Shown: piece by piece, positions 54,456-63,436 of the stretch | Layout of the letters: every line of letters begins with the position of its first letter | Numbering within the stretch: position 1 is the first letter of the stretch | NCBI RefSeq assembly: GCF_010820665.1 | Contig: NZ_JAAIKC010000018.1 | Coordinates: forward strand, 16,179-80,178 | Direction: 5' to 3' | From: Paenibacillus sp. SYP-B3998 | GTDB lineage: Bacteria > Bacillota > Bacilli > Paenibacillales > NBRC-103111 | Length of the DNA: 64,000 bases | Notes under the pieces: generated by a model | Told to the model about the DNA's origin: nothing | Database searches by the model: none | Seen by the model: the letters and a program-made list of their open reading frames with translations, nothing else | Position numbers and translations under genes: made by a program

Positions 54456-56696
54456 TTACGAGTTAGTTTTCGTTGCTATGCTTCTTACAAATAGCTGTTC
54501 AATGTGATCCGCAGGTAAAGGAGGGTGATAATAGAATCCTTGCACCTCATGGCAGCTTTGACTGCTCAAGAAGTTTAATTGATCTTTCGTTTCCACACCT
54601 TCAGCAATCACATCGATGCCTAATTTATGAGCCATAGCTATAATCGTCGCTACAATATCCGCGTCATTGGTATCCGTCATAATATCTCGAACAAACGATT
54701 GATCAATCTTAAGGCGATCGATGGAGAACAATTTCAAATAATAGAGATTACTATAACCTGTCCCAAAATCATCGATACAAATGCGTATGCCAAGCTCTTT
54801 TAGTTTACTAAGAATTTCGATCGCTATTTCAACGTTCATGGTCATTGACTCTGTAATCTCAAGCTCTAAGTATTGCGGATCCAACTGAGTTTCTAACAAA
54901 ATCTTTTTGATCGTCCCCACTAAATTCTGCTTTGAGAATTGTCGCGTGGAAATATTGACTGACACTTTAATCGGCTTGAACCCTTTTTCCCTCCAAATCT
55001 GATTCTGACGGCACGCCGTTCTAAGCACCCATTCACCAAGAGGAACGATAAGTCCTGTCTCTTCCGCTATCGGAATGAACTTAGCAGGCGGAATTAATCC
55101 AAGGGTCGGATGCCTCCAACGAACCAGCGCTTCGGTTCCAATGATTTCTCCGGTATGCAGATTGATTTGAGGCTGGTAATACAAGACAAATTCCCCTAAT
55201 TGAAGCGCTTTACGAATAGAGTTTTCGAGTGTAAGTCGTTCAAGACCACCGCTATTATGAGTAGGCTTGAAGATCGCGAAATTGTTCTTCCCTTCATCTT
55301 TCGCTCGGTACAAAGCAATGTCTGCGTTCTTCATGAGGGTTTCGGCATTATTACCATCATGCGGGTAGAAGGAGATACCTATACTTGCTGTAATGTAGAA
55401 TTCATAGCCATCCACAGCAAAGGGTGCCTCGAACGCTTTAATAACCTCTTCTGCAACATCAATGGCATCTATATGATCAGTAATCTCCTGCAAAAGGATC
55501 GTGAACTCATCCCCACCCATTCTGGAAACCAATTGATTAGGAGCCTTGCAGCAAATGAGTAGACGATCTGCGACCAATTTCAGAAGCGTATCTCCGTTAT
55601 TGTGTCCCAGTGTATCATTGATTTTTTTGAAACTATCCAGATCCAGAAACATGATTGCAAAGATACTGTTATCTTGTGCGCCGTGCTTAAGCAAATTATC
55701 AACATGATGGGCAAAAAACCTGCGGTTCGGTAATCCAGTCAAATCGTCATGATAGGCCAGATAATTAATTTGCTTCTGTGTATGATAGCGCTCAGTTATA
55801 TCACGAAACTGCGCAAATGCACCCATAATCTGCATATTCTCATCATGAATAGGAAAAGCATCGAATAAACAAACAAGTTCTTCATGATCCTTACTTGGCT
55901 TCAACATCAATTCAATATCTTCGTATTCTTTTCCCCTGTGTAAAACCTCGTTGATGAAATGTCTCGTTTTCACATCGGAGATCGATTGATGGATAACATC
56001 TTGTTTCATCGAACCGGTTAAAATCTCAGCAAATTTGTTATATTCCGTGATCTTGCCTTCACGATCTGTAATAATAATCCCATTTCTTGTCGTTTCAATG
56101 ACGACTTGATTCAAGATATGTAATCGGATGTTTTGCTTTTTCAGTAGGAGTTCTCTCTCAATCGAATCTACTACGGTACACAACATCGCTAATAAAAACG
56201 GATTATGTTGATCAATTGTCGTCATAATCGTAATTGTACCTAATAAATTGGATATATCTGTATATTGGAAGGGAACCGAATAACAAGCAGAGGATGTCAG
56301 AAATTTAAAAAAGTGATCGTCACCAACGAGTTGAAAAGGATGACGATGCGATAAAGCTAGATTAATACTATTGGTTCCTGCTTCATGTTCCTTAAATACA
56401 AGGCCTACTTGAATTCCCGACTCATTGACCACACTTTTGATAGCTTCGTCTCCAGCCATCTCTAGCACGCAGCCCTTTTCATCAGAAATCATGATGAGTA
56501 AAGGAATCCCCTTCATCAGTTCCAACATTTTATGAACAAAGAAATTAATAACAGATAAAATCTCTTCATACTCATTTCTTTTTTGGTCCAATTCTGCTTC
56601 TGTTAAGAACTTGGAAAATGTGGGGATTGCACAAGGATTGATACCAAGCTTCACACATCTCTCCTTCGATTCCGCAATCCAAGTTTCGTTATTCAT
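54456..56696 (-). CDS. AcoR-like GAF, PAS, GGDEF and EAL protein
   Basis: A 746-residue soluble protein. The N-terminal part (about 1-190) resembles the sensor of AcoR, the acetoin activator: RCVKLGINP near the start, LGLVFKEHEAGTNSIN-like motif (GLVFKEHEAGTNSI) and HPFQLVGDDHF. A PAS domain follows (about 210-320, GIIITDREGKITEYNKFAE). Then come a GGDEF domain with RMGGDEFTILLQE and an EAL domain with TEALVRWRHPTLGLIPP and DDFGTGYSNLYYL, both with intact motifs. It would turn a metabolite signal into c-di-GMP change. I chose the ATG at 56696, after GAGGGATCTG. It leads an operon with the ALS-like and CMD genes. Confidence 0.9.
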   Translation of the reverse strand: MNNETWIAESKERCVKLGINPCAIPTFSKFLTEAELDQKRNEYEEILSVINFFVHKMLELMKGIPLLIMISDEKGCVLEMAGDEAIKSVVNESGIQVGLVFKEHEAGTNSINLALSHRHPFQLVGDDHFFKFLTSSACYSVPFQYTDISNLLGTITIMTTIDQHNPFLLAMLCTVVDSIERELLLKKQNIRLHILNQVVIETTRNGIIITDREGKITEYNKFAEILTGSMKQDVIHQSISDVKTRHFINEVLHRGKEYEDIELMLKPSKDHEELVCLFDAFPIHDENMQIMGAFAQFRDITERYHTQKQINYLAYHDDLTGLPNRRFFAHHVDNLLKHGAQDNSIFAIMFLDLDSFKKINDTLGHNNGDTLLKLVADRLLICCKAPNQLVSRMGGDEFTILLQEITDHIDAIDVAEEVIKAFEAPFAVDGYEFYITASIGISFYPHDGNNAETLMKNADIALYRAKDEGKNNFAIFKPTHNSGGLERLTLENSIRKALQLGEFVLYYQPQINLHTGEIIGTEALVRWRHPTLGLIPPAKFIPIAEETGLIVPLGEWVLRTACRQNQIWREKGFKPIKVSVNISTRQFSKQNLVGTIKKILLETQLDPQYLELEITESMTMNVEIAIEILSKLKELGIRICIDDFGTGYSNLYYLKLFSIDRLKIDQSFVRDIMTDTNDADIVATIIAMAHKLGIDVIAEGVETKDQLNFLSSQSCHEVQGFYYHPPLPADHIEQLFVRSIATKTNS

Positions 56697-56890
56697 CAGA
56701 TCCCTCTTCTCTACCATAAAAGAGTACAAATAAAACACATAAAAGTCTAAAAACTCCGTATTTTATCGCTTCTTTTTCATTATGTCAATGAATATCAAAT
56801 TTTGTCAATTTATTTCTTCCTATTTCGAGTAACAAAAGTTAACATTAACGGATCATGTCAGCTCTGTAAACCATTTGCTGCGCAAATAGA

Positions 56891-56928
56891 AAAGGCCAAC
56901 CAATTTCACTACTGAAATTGGCTGGTCC
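56891..56928 (-). terminator. Terminator after the MFS remnant
   Basis: On the minus strand GGACCAGCCAATTTCA and TGAAATTGGTTGGCC form a long stem, followed by TTTTCT. Confidence 0.75.
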
Positions 56929-56964
56929 ATTTAGGATTAATTTGGTTACATACATTCCAAGCGA

Positions 56965-57264
56965 TTAATCAGGTAAAGTCTGATCAATACGCTTAGAGCT
57001 AAGCAATTTCATCACCGGCGCTGCTCCAAGCAGCGTCACGCCTGTAATCAGAAAGACCAATTGAATGCCAATCCAACCGCCGAGTATGCCACCAAGCAGC
57101 GGACCTGCCATCATACCGAGCTGATTCGACGTTTGATTCAAGCTAATTGCCCTGCCCCTGAAGTCAGCTTGCGTACTTGTGACAATAAGTGCATTCAAAG
57201 CCGGATAAACGGCCTGCAAAAATAACCTAACTGCAGAAAATTGCCGATCCCCCCGCCTATTCAT
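56965..57264 (-). pseudogene. MFS transporter remnant (C-terminal piece)
   Basis: Residues from about VRLFLQAVYPALNALIVTSTQ onward, with FRGRAISLNQTSNQLGMMAGPLLGGILGGWIG, match the late half of drug/MDR-type major facilitator proteins (normally about 400 residues). Only three or so membrane spans remain and the first 12 residues do not fit. There is no ribosome-binding site. It is a truncated gene; the original terminator is still present after it. Confidence 0.75.
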
Positions 57265-57279
57265 CCAATGAGAAGCGTT

Positions 57280-57900
57280 TTATCATAACCAATACGTTAT
57301 CCGATAACTCCCCAGATAATTGCTAGCCTCAACGGATCGGTGGTAATCCTTGTGGACGTAGGCGCCTTCGCTGTATTCATGCAGCTTGACGATCGTGCTA
57401 GTAATGCTAGGCGAAATTAGCAAATTTGAATGCACCTATGGTAACGTCAGGCTTTTGAAAATAAGCATTCGTGGACAACTGGTCGGGTGCTACATCTTTC
57501 AAAATATGCTGTGGCAAAAAAATACTTTGGTACCGAAGCGTTCTTTGAAAATAAGCGGGTCCACTGGCGTCTTCGTTCTCACTTCAAATGTCTTGACATC
57601 TACAATCTTCAGGCCACTAATCTCCGTCTTCCCTTCGTCAAGCTTACCGGCAGCGTTTAAGCCCTCAATGAAAATTAGCTTAAAATTGGTCTCAACCTTC
57701 GGATGAAGAGCTGTCTTCAGCGTAAACGCCACGTCAGCCGTCGTGAACGGCTGTCCGTCATTCCATTTGGCCGCCGGATTCAATTTCACGGTAAATGTCT
57801 GGTTATCCTTCGTTTCAACCGATTGGGCTAGCTTAGGCAGAAACTCAAATTTTTCGTTCAATATGAGCAGCAGGCTTCTTAATACTGTCTAATAGAATTT
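57280..57900 (-). pseudogene. Degenerate peptide/nickel-type solute-binding protein (SBP family 5)
   Basis: The frame at 57861-57499 reads NEKFEFLPKLAQSVETKDNQ, KLNPAAKWNDGQPFTTADVAFTLKTALHP and VRTKTPVDPLIF, the N-terminal third of SBP_bac_5 proteins. The sequence continues in another frame as LPQHILKDVAPDQLSTNAYFQKP and VTIGAFKFANF, then hits stops. The signal peptide and the C-terminal half are missing. Bases near 57290-57400 have a further frame (KLHEYSEGAYVHKDYHRSV) of unknown origin. It is a broken gene beside the MFS remnant. Confidence 0.7.
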
Positions 57901-57970
57901 TTCAATTACAGAATTGGAATTATCTATCCAAGTTGGCAAATTGAATGACAATCGCGGCCATTTTATGAGA

Positions 57971-58025
57971 TAACAAAGAGCCCCCTTTGCTTCAGATCCA
58001 ATCTGAAGCAAAGGAGGCCTTTCTT
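57971..58025 (-). terminator. Terminator after the FUSC-family gene
   Basis: CCTTTGCTTCAGAT and ATCTGAAGCAAAGG (within 57984-58014) form a 14-bp stem with a 3-base loop; both flanks are rich in T on the relevant strand. Confidence 0.85.
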
Positions 58026-58038
58026 ACCTACGTGCATG

Positions 58039-59106
58039 CTATTTTAATCTAATGCTTTTTAACAACAGATCGAACGGTTCCTTTTCCTCCGTTTCCCCGC
58101 GATGATAATGCTCCACGAGTTTATCCAATCTGGCCACCTGATACCCATAATCGTACATCGCCGCCGCGACGACGGATAGCCGAAGCATACCGGCTGGCCT
58201 TTCATTATAGCGTTCAATGAGCCTGGTCATGAAGAGCTCGTTCTCAGCTTCAATGTCCACTCCCTCGTTACTGTCTGCCTTGAGTTTATCGTCAAACTTT
58301 AACAGCGCATGCTCATGATACTTGCTCAATTTCTCCAAATGTTCATCGAAATACACATCGATCTGTGGTGTACGAGTAGCTTGGAAATAATGTTCATCCA
58401 CAGCTTCTAATACTTCAAGCCCTTTGTTCATAACAAGCAGTTTTTGCTTGTAGATAACTAAGTGACGAATGTGACTGAATCTGTTGCGCTTAAGCTTTTT
58501 CACTTCTTCTTCCATGAGCTTGTATTTACCGGCTAAAGAATTCAAAGCGCCCTGTAAACTTTCTTTCTCTTCCCTAAATACCGTTTCCTTCATTTCATTG
58601 GAAATAACCGTTCTTAAGAGAAGCGACATTTTACCGAATGCAGTCTCAATTTGTGCAGCGAACTGTTCCCTCGGCTTTGGAGGAAAGAAAAGGACATTGA
58701 TCAAGAACGCACAGCCAATTCCAATTAAGCTTAACAAAAATCGATTAACCGCAAACTGCCATTCGCCTGAAGCCTCCATCACAGCGACAACCGTTACCAA
58801 GGTAAGCCCTATGGTCTCCTCCATGCCCATCCTTAAACAAATAATGATGACGAGAATACAAACGATTCCAATCGCTATCACATTATTAGAGAAAAACATA
58901 CCAGCCAACAACGCTAACGCAGCTCCAAGAATATTTGTTTGCAGTTGCTCCAAGAAATAGCGCCAAGAACGATATATCGAAGGCTGCATGGCAAAAATAG
59001 CCGCTACCGCCGCAATAACAGGTGGAGTAAAATTCAGCCAAGCGCTGATATATAAAGCCAATGCAACAGCTATTCCTGTTTTCCAAACACGTGCACCGAA
59101 AACCAC
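58039..59106 (-). CDS. FUSC/aromatic acid exporter family protein
   Basis: A 355-residue protein. The first 145 residues hold six hydrophobic segments (starting RVWKTGIAVALALYISAWLNFTPP). The C-terminal half is soluble and helical and matches the aromatic-acid-exporter C-terminal domain of Bacillus YgaE/YqjA-type proteins. Such proteins are thought to export aromatic acids, but the substrate here is unknown. The start is GTG at 59106, with GGGGGAG upstream. It stands alone. Confidence 0.85.
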   Translation of the reverse strand: MVFGARVWKTGIAVALALYISAWLNFTPPVIAAVAAIFAMQPSIYRSWRYFLEQLQTNILGAALALLAGMFFSNNVIAIGIVCILVIIICLRMGMEETIGLTLVTVVAVMEASGEWQFAVNRFLLSLIGIGCAFLINVLFFPPKPREQFAAQIETAFGKMSLLLRTVISNEMKETVFREEKESLQGALNSLAGKYKLMEEEVKKLKRNRFSHIRHLVIYKQKLLVMNKGLEVLEAVDEHYFQATRTPQIDVYFDEHLEKLSKYHEHALLKFDDKLKADSNEGVDIEAENELFMTRLIERYNERPAGMLRLSVVAAAMYDYGYQVARLDKLVEHYHRGETEEKEPFDLLLKSIRLK

Positions 59107-59463
59107 TAAAGCTCCCCCTTATCCGCTCTTTCACTAAGTCTTATCTTACACAGGTGCGGCCCTTGATGCAAAAAGATTGATCCCTTGCTAAAGAGGTTCC
59201 AATTTTTGCCTAATACCCTCAATATCCAACATACGTTTTGCTAGTTTCAATTTCCTTCATCACATAGATTGACCACCCGATGCGCGCATTGCACTGCTGA
59301 AAAGGGGCATCAGAAAATACAACAATTTTCTCGCTTAAAATGCACTATTTACTCAATATATCTCCATTAATATATCGTTTCCTTCATTTTTCATCCTACA
59401 AAATGCAAATGAATGTTATGTCAGAAATACAAAATATAACTTGGTTATTGAAAAATTAACAAT

Positions 59464-59510
59464 TACAAGCGCTTTCAAACGTTGCTATTTTTAACTTTTT
59501 TTACTATTAT
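59464..59510 (+). promoter_or_regulatory. Predicted promoter of the polysaccharide operon with a cre-like site
   Basis: TTGCTA (-35, 59482-59487), a 17-bp spacer and TATTAT (-10, 59505-59510) fit a sigma-A promoter with transcription from about 59517. Just upstream TACAAGCGCTTTCA (59464-59477) matches the cre consensus TGNAANCGNWNNCA with one mismatch. CcpA control, possibly activating because it is upstream of the -35, is inferred. Bases 59107-59463 show no gene except a short remnant reading RIGWSIYVMKEIETSK on the minus strand. Confidence 0.45.
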
Positions 59511-59529
59511 TGATTATTAATTACTCCGA

Positions 59530-59695
59530 AAGGTGGTTATTATAGCGAACCCATTTAGTTCCCATCATCCGATCATTTGGACGCGATGAGACGACCTACC
59601 TGACACGAGGTGGGTCTGGATTAGTCGGCAGATGTACTTGCCCGGCTTTAGTGTCGAATTAAGCTGCCTGGAGAGCAGTCTAATTTGTAGAAATG
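59530..59695 (+). ncRNA. Predicted structured leader RNA of the polysaccharide operon
   Basis: Between the predicted promoter and the GT2 start lie about 200 non-coding bases. Hairpins visible by eye: GAAC-N7-GTTC; TCATC...GATGA (with TCC/GGA inside); ACCTACCT-GACACG-AGGTGGGT (8 bp, 59594-59615); and an outer ATTAG/CTAAT stem closing GGCA-N8-TGCC and CTGC-N7-GCAG as a three-way junction (about 59618-59695). It does not match known c-di-GMP, glmS, M-box or c-di-AMP consensus cores as I recall them. No clear terminator follows. Function is unknown. Confidence 0.4.
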
Positions 59696-59726
59696 CTAAC
59701 TTAAAATAGAGAAAAGGAGTGAGCCT

Positions 59727-61052
59727 ATGCAGTACTTTTTTTACATGTCAACAATCATTTTTATCGGATTTCAACTTCTTTACATGATCATCCCCTTATT
59801 TTTCAGTAAAGTTAAGACCTTAAACAGTGATCTTCCAGAAAAATCTATATCGGTCTTAGTTCCTGCTTATAATGAGGAGCTCACGATTAAGAATTGTATA
59901 GATGCAATGGAGGGCTTACACTACAGCAACTATGAAGTCATCATTATTAATGACGGTTCAAAGGATCAAACTTTACAGAAGTTAAATGAGCTTTTGGATT
60001 TAGAGATTAGTGATCGACAAGCAGACGGTAAGCTCAAGTACGCTGCTATTAAGGGATTCTACCATTCCAAGAAATATAATTATATATTTGTAATCGATAA
60101 ATTTAATGGCGGAAAAGCAGATTCTCTAAACGCTGGCATTGATTGCGCAGATGCTGATATTGTGATTACACTTGACGCGGATAGCATGCTAGAAGTTAAC
60201 TCGCTTAAATATGTGAACCAATATTTCCATGATGAACAAGTCATCGCTTTAGGCGGCACTGTAAAGATCGTTCAGGGCGCTGAAAAAAAGAACGGCGTTA
60301 TCGTAGAGAAATTCACAGGAAAAGGTATAATAAAAAGCCAAGTCATCAGTTATATTCATGGCTTCTATGTTAGAAAGCTAACGCAATCTGCTTTTAATTC
60401 TATTGTCGTTATTTCAGGCGCATTCGGAGCTTTTTATAAAAATATCTTGGTAGACGTAAATGGGTTTAGAAGCACTGTGGGTGAAGACATTGATATCACC
60501 TTGAAAATTCACGAGTACATGAAAGCCAATAACTTGGATAAAAAGCTCGTATACGCGCCAGAAGCCGTATGCTACACAGAATGTCCAGAAAACTTAATCA
60601 ACTTCTATAAGCAAAGAATACGTTGGCAAAAAGCATTTGTAGATTGCATATTAATCTATTGGTCCAGACTATCTCAAAAGTTTAGCGTTGGTGTCAGTCT
60701 CTTCTTTGCGATTGATGGTTTTGTTCTAGGTACATTAACCGCATTTACAACCATATTCTATCTTATACAAGCCCTCTTTCTAGGTACAAATTTAATGAGC
60801 GCTGTAATGCTACTGTTAGTAACTTTATTCATCAATGCCTTACAGATCGGAATTGCTCTCTATTTATGTAAAAAATTTGGCAGCAACTATTCCTTTAAAG
60901 ATTATATCAAGATGTTTGTATTTAGCCAGGTTGAATTACTAACCTACCGAAATCTACTGCTTTATATGAATATCGTAGGCACGTTTAAATACTTTGATAA
61001 TGATGAGGGCTGGGGATTCGTTGAAAGAAAAGGAGTCTCTAGCATCAGTTAA
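59727..61052 (+). CDS. Processive family 2 glycosyltransferase (PgaC/IcaA-like)
   Basis: A 441-residue membrane glycosyltransferase. Spans lie at about 4-27 and in the C-terminal third. The catalytic motifs are NDGS near residue 75, DAD at 150-152, GED with the base Asp at 252-254, and QRIRW at 296-300. This set is that of processive beta-glycan synthases such as poly-N-acetylglucosamine synthase, hyaluronan synthase and NodC. It would polymerise a UDP-sugar and extrude the chain. The ribosome-binding site is AAAAGGAGTG. It starts a unit with an acyltransferase and a GH18 enzyme, which suggests a GlcNAc-based polymer. Confidence 0.88.
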   Translation: MQYFFYMSTIIFIGFQLLYMIIPLFFSKVKTLNSDLPEKSISVLVPAYNEELTIKNCIDAMEGLHYSNYEVIIINDGSKDQTLQKLNELLDLEISDRQADGKLKYAAIKGFYHSKKYNYIFVIDKFNGGKADSLNAGIDCADADIVITLDADSMLEVNSLKYVNQYFHDEQVIALGGTVKIVQGAEKKNGVIVEKFTGKGIIKSQVISYIHGFYVRKLTQSAFNSIVVISGAFGAFYKNILVDVNGFRSTVGEDIDITLKIHEYMKANNLDKKLVYAPEAVCYTECPENLINFYKQRIRWQKAFVDCILIYWSRLSQKFSVGVSLFFAIDGFVLGTLTAFTTIFYLIQALFLGTNLMSAVMLLLVTLFINALQIGIALYLCKKFGSNYSFKDYIKMFVFSQVELLTYRNLLLYMNIVGTFKYFDNDEGWGFVERKGVSSIS

Positions 61053-61101
61053 TCCCTCCAGTCAGCTATTAGCAAACTAACCTTATATAGGAGGCATATC
61101 T

Positions 61102-62202
61102 ATGAACCATATACTTAAAGATAACCGAATTATATTTATAGATATTTTAAGAATACTATCCATCATAGCCGTTATCATTTTGCATATCACTGCCGACTTA
61201 CTTACAAGAACAAACGATTTCAATACAACATCATGGTGGATTAGTAACCTTTTCAATTCTGTAGCCAGATTTGCCGTTCCCGTGTTTTTTATGATCAGTG
61301 GTTCTATGATTCTGAGGATAGAAGTTAAATCATATCGGCAATTTTATGTAAAAAGAGTACTTCCTTTGATCATTTCCTTAGTTAGCTGGTCTTTCATTTA
61401 TGCCGTTTACACCCAATATTTCATACAAAAAAGTAGTATGGGCATTTATCAATTTTTCTCCCATTTTGCTTACGGCTTAATGACAGATAGAAATTATATC
61501 CATTTATGGTTTCTATATGCGATCATCGCGATCTATATGACAGTTCCATTGATCAGTAAGCTAGTTAAAAATTGCAGTGAAAAGGATCTAAGATATTATC
61601 TGCTATTGTGGTTTATGATAAGTATCTTTTATAAATTCATCTCAGATATCGTATTTAGGGTAACCTCCGAATATATCAATATTCCAATAACCAATATCCC
61701 TCTGTTCATGGGGTATCTCGGATATTTTATATTAGGGTACTATCTCTTTAACTATACGATACCGCTTAAAGCAAAAAACATTTTCTTTAACTTAGGTATC
61801 ATCTCCTTTTGCATAACGCCAGTAGCTACCTACTTTGCATCCTTATACAGCGGCACGCTTGATGAAATGTTCTACGGTAATTATTCGCTCACCACATTTT
61901 TTATGGCTATCGGAACATTTATTTACTTTAAAGAAAAAGAAACCGTAATTAGCGAAAAGCTTAATTATAAAATCAAAAAAATGATTAGCTCAATTTCCAA
62001 AGCAAGCTTTAGTATCTATTTAATTCATTTGTTAGTTGAACTATTGGTATCTAGAAGAGCTGAAATAGAAGCCACTTTACTTCAAACAACATTTACCCTT
62101 ATTTTCAATGTTGTCATCATTTTCTCGATCAGCTATATCACGGTTAAAGTCTTGAATCTAAATAAATTTATTACACATGTGCTATTTGGAGGAAGAGGTT
62201 AA
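61102..62202 (+). CDS. Acyltransferase family 3 membrane protein
   Basis: A 366-residue protein with about ten membrane spans. The N-terminal FIDILRILSIIAVIILHITADL carries the conserved His of acyltransferase-3 enzymes. WWISNLFNSVARFAVPVFFMISG is also typical. Such proteins move acetyl or succinyl groups across the membrane to decorate glycans (the IcaC/WecH type). The start follows AGGAGG. It follows the GT2 gene by 49 bases and its stop overlaps the site of the GH18 gene. Confidence 0.88.
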   Translation: MNHILKDNRIIFIDILRILSIIAVIILHITADLLTRTNDFNTTSWWISNLFNSVARFAVPVFFMISGSMILRIEVKSYRQFYVKRVLPLIISLVSWSFIYAVYTQYFIQKSSMGIYQFFSHFAYGLMTDRNYIHLWFLYAIIAIYMTVPLISKLVKNCSEKDLRYYLLLWFMISIFYKFISDIVFRVTSEYINIPITNIPLFMGYLGYFILGYYLFNYTIPLKAKNIFFNLGIISFCITPVATYFASLYSGTLDEMFYGNYSLTTFFMAIGTFIYFKEKETVISEKLNYKIKKMISSISKASFSIYLIHLLVELLVSRRAEIEATLLQTTFTLIFNVVIIFSISYITVKVLNLNKFITHVLFGGRG

Positions 62203-62203
62203 C

Positions 62204-63346
62204 ATGATAAAAATAAGCCTATATACAAAAGCCTTCCTGGCCCTCTTAGCTGTCAGTATGGGCATCTACTTTTACGATATCAATTATTCAGATAAAAAAG
62301 TTACCTCTGTGTACATCCCAGTTTGGAAAGATTTTAAAGATCTCAATCTCAAAGATAAAAACATTGATATCGCAATTATCGCTTTTGCCAAAATCAATAA
62401 AACGGATGTGTATTTTGACCAAAACCCTGCTAGAAATGAAGAAATCAAACAAAATATAAAGAAACTGAAGGCGAACAATAAAAAAACTAACTTCGTACTT
62501 GGCGTTGGCGGCTATAAAGCGGATGGATTTTCTGATGCTTCTTTGGATGGAAATCGATACTACTTTACTGAGAATATCGTCAAAATGGTTAAAGAATTAG
62601 ACCTAGATGGGATAGATATTGACTGGGAATATCCAGCTTTTGATTCATGGGAAACGACTAAAGCCAGAACGGAAGATACTAAAAACTTTACAAATCTGAT
62701 GAAAGAACTCAAAGAAAGACTTGATCGGCTCCCACGTAAAGATAAAAATTACTATTTAACCTTTGCTGCTGGGAACGAAGATTGGTATTTCAAAAATGTT
62801 GAGGTCAAAAAAGTAGAAAAATATGTGGATTTCATTAATGTCATGAGCTATGACTTAACTGGAGCTTGGTCCGATACGACAGGTTATAATTCGAATTTAT
62901 ATAAAGATAAGAATGACAAGAGTAAAACTAGCGTAGATCGAATTATTAATTTATTTATCGATCATGACATTGATCCTAAAAAGCTTCTCTTAGGCATTCC
63001 AGCCTATTCCTATGGATGGGAGAAAGTCAAAAGTGATGCGCCGGGTAGCGATGGAGCTTTTTCTTTGGGCAAGCCTATCAATATCGACAAAGTAGATTTG
63101 AGTTACAAGACGATTAAGGAAAAATACTTAGACCAAGATGGATTTAAGCGATACTACGACGATACAGCGAAGGCTGCCTATTTATATGATGGCAATACCT
63201 TTATAACCTATGAAGATCAAGAGGCTTTGAAGGCAAAAATTAAATACATCAAGGATAAAAAACTAGCGGGCGCCATGGTCTGGGAGTACTCTCAGGACTC
63301 CGAGGATGGCATTGTAAAGTATTTATCCGATAATCTGAACAAATAG
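62204..63346 (+). CDS. Membrane-anchored GH18 chitinase-like hydrolase
   Basis: A 380-residue protein. An N-terminal hydrophobic segment (6-25) would export or anchor it. The GH18 catalytic motif DGIDIDWEYP lies at 135-144, with catalytic E142. The Tyr of MSYDLTG near residue 225 and the late AMVWEYSQD are also typical. GH18 enzymes cleave beta-1,4-linked GlcNAc polymers through an N-acetyl-assisted mechanism. The ATG at 62204 follows GGAGGAAGAGG. It is last in the polysaccharide unit and probably trims or releases the polymer. No chitin-binding domain is present. Confidence 0.88.
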   Translation: MIKISLYTKAFLALLAVSMGIYFYDINYSDKKVTSVYIPVWKDFKDLNLKDKNIDIAIIAFAKINKTDVYFDQNPARNEEIKQNIKKLKANNKKTNFVLGVGGYKADGFSDASLDGNRYYFTENIVKMVKELDLDGIDIDWEYPAFDSWETTKARTEDTKNFTNLMKELKERLDRLPRKDKNYYLTFAAGNEDWYFKNVEVKKVEKYVDFINVMSYDLTGAWSDTTGYNSNLYKDKNDKSKTSVDRIINLFIDHDIDPKKLLLGIPAYSYGWEKVKSDAPGSDGAFSLGKPINIDKVDLSYKTIKEKYLDQDGFKRYYDDTAKAAYLYDGNTFITYEDQEALKAKIKYIKDKKLAGAMVWEYSQDSEDGIVKYLSDNLNK

Positions 63347-63379
63347 TAGCTCGCTTGCATTCACAGCCTGCTCTACTGC

Positions 63380-63426
63380 GCGAAAGGCAGAACTTCGAAG
63401 TTGAAGTTCTGCCTTTCGCTTATTTT
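63380..63426 (+). terminator. Terminator of the polysaccharide operon
   Basis: GCGAAAGGCAGAACTTC (63380-63396) pairs perfectly with GAAGTTCTGCCTTTCGC (63403-63419), followed by TTATTTTT. Confidence 0.92.
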
Positions 63427-63436
63427 TCCTTATCGT

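Noticed and set aside
59250..59340. Minus-strand fragment reading RIGWSIYVMKEIETSK
   Set aside because: Too short, lacks a start with a ribosome-binding site, and cannot be assigned to a family.
59530..59695. Known riboswitch (c-di-GMP-I, c-di-AMP, glmS, M-box) in the polysaccharide leader
   Set aside because: None of the conserved cores I recall for these classes is present, so only a generic structured leader is reported.
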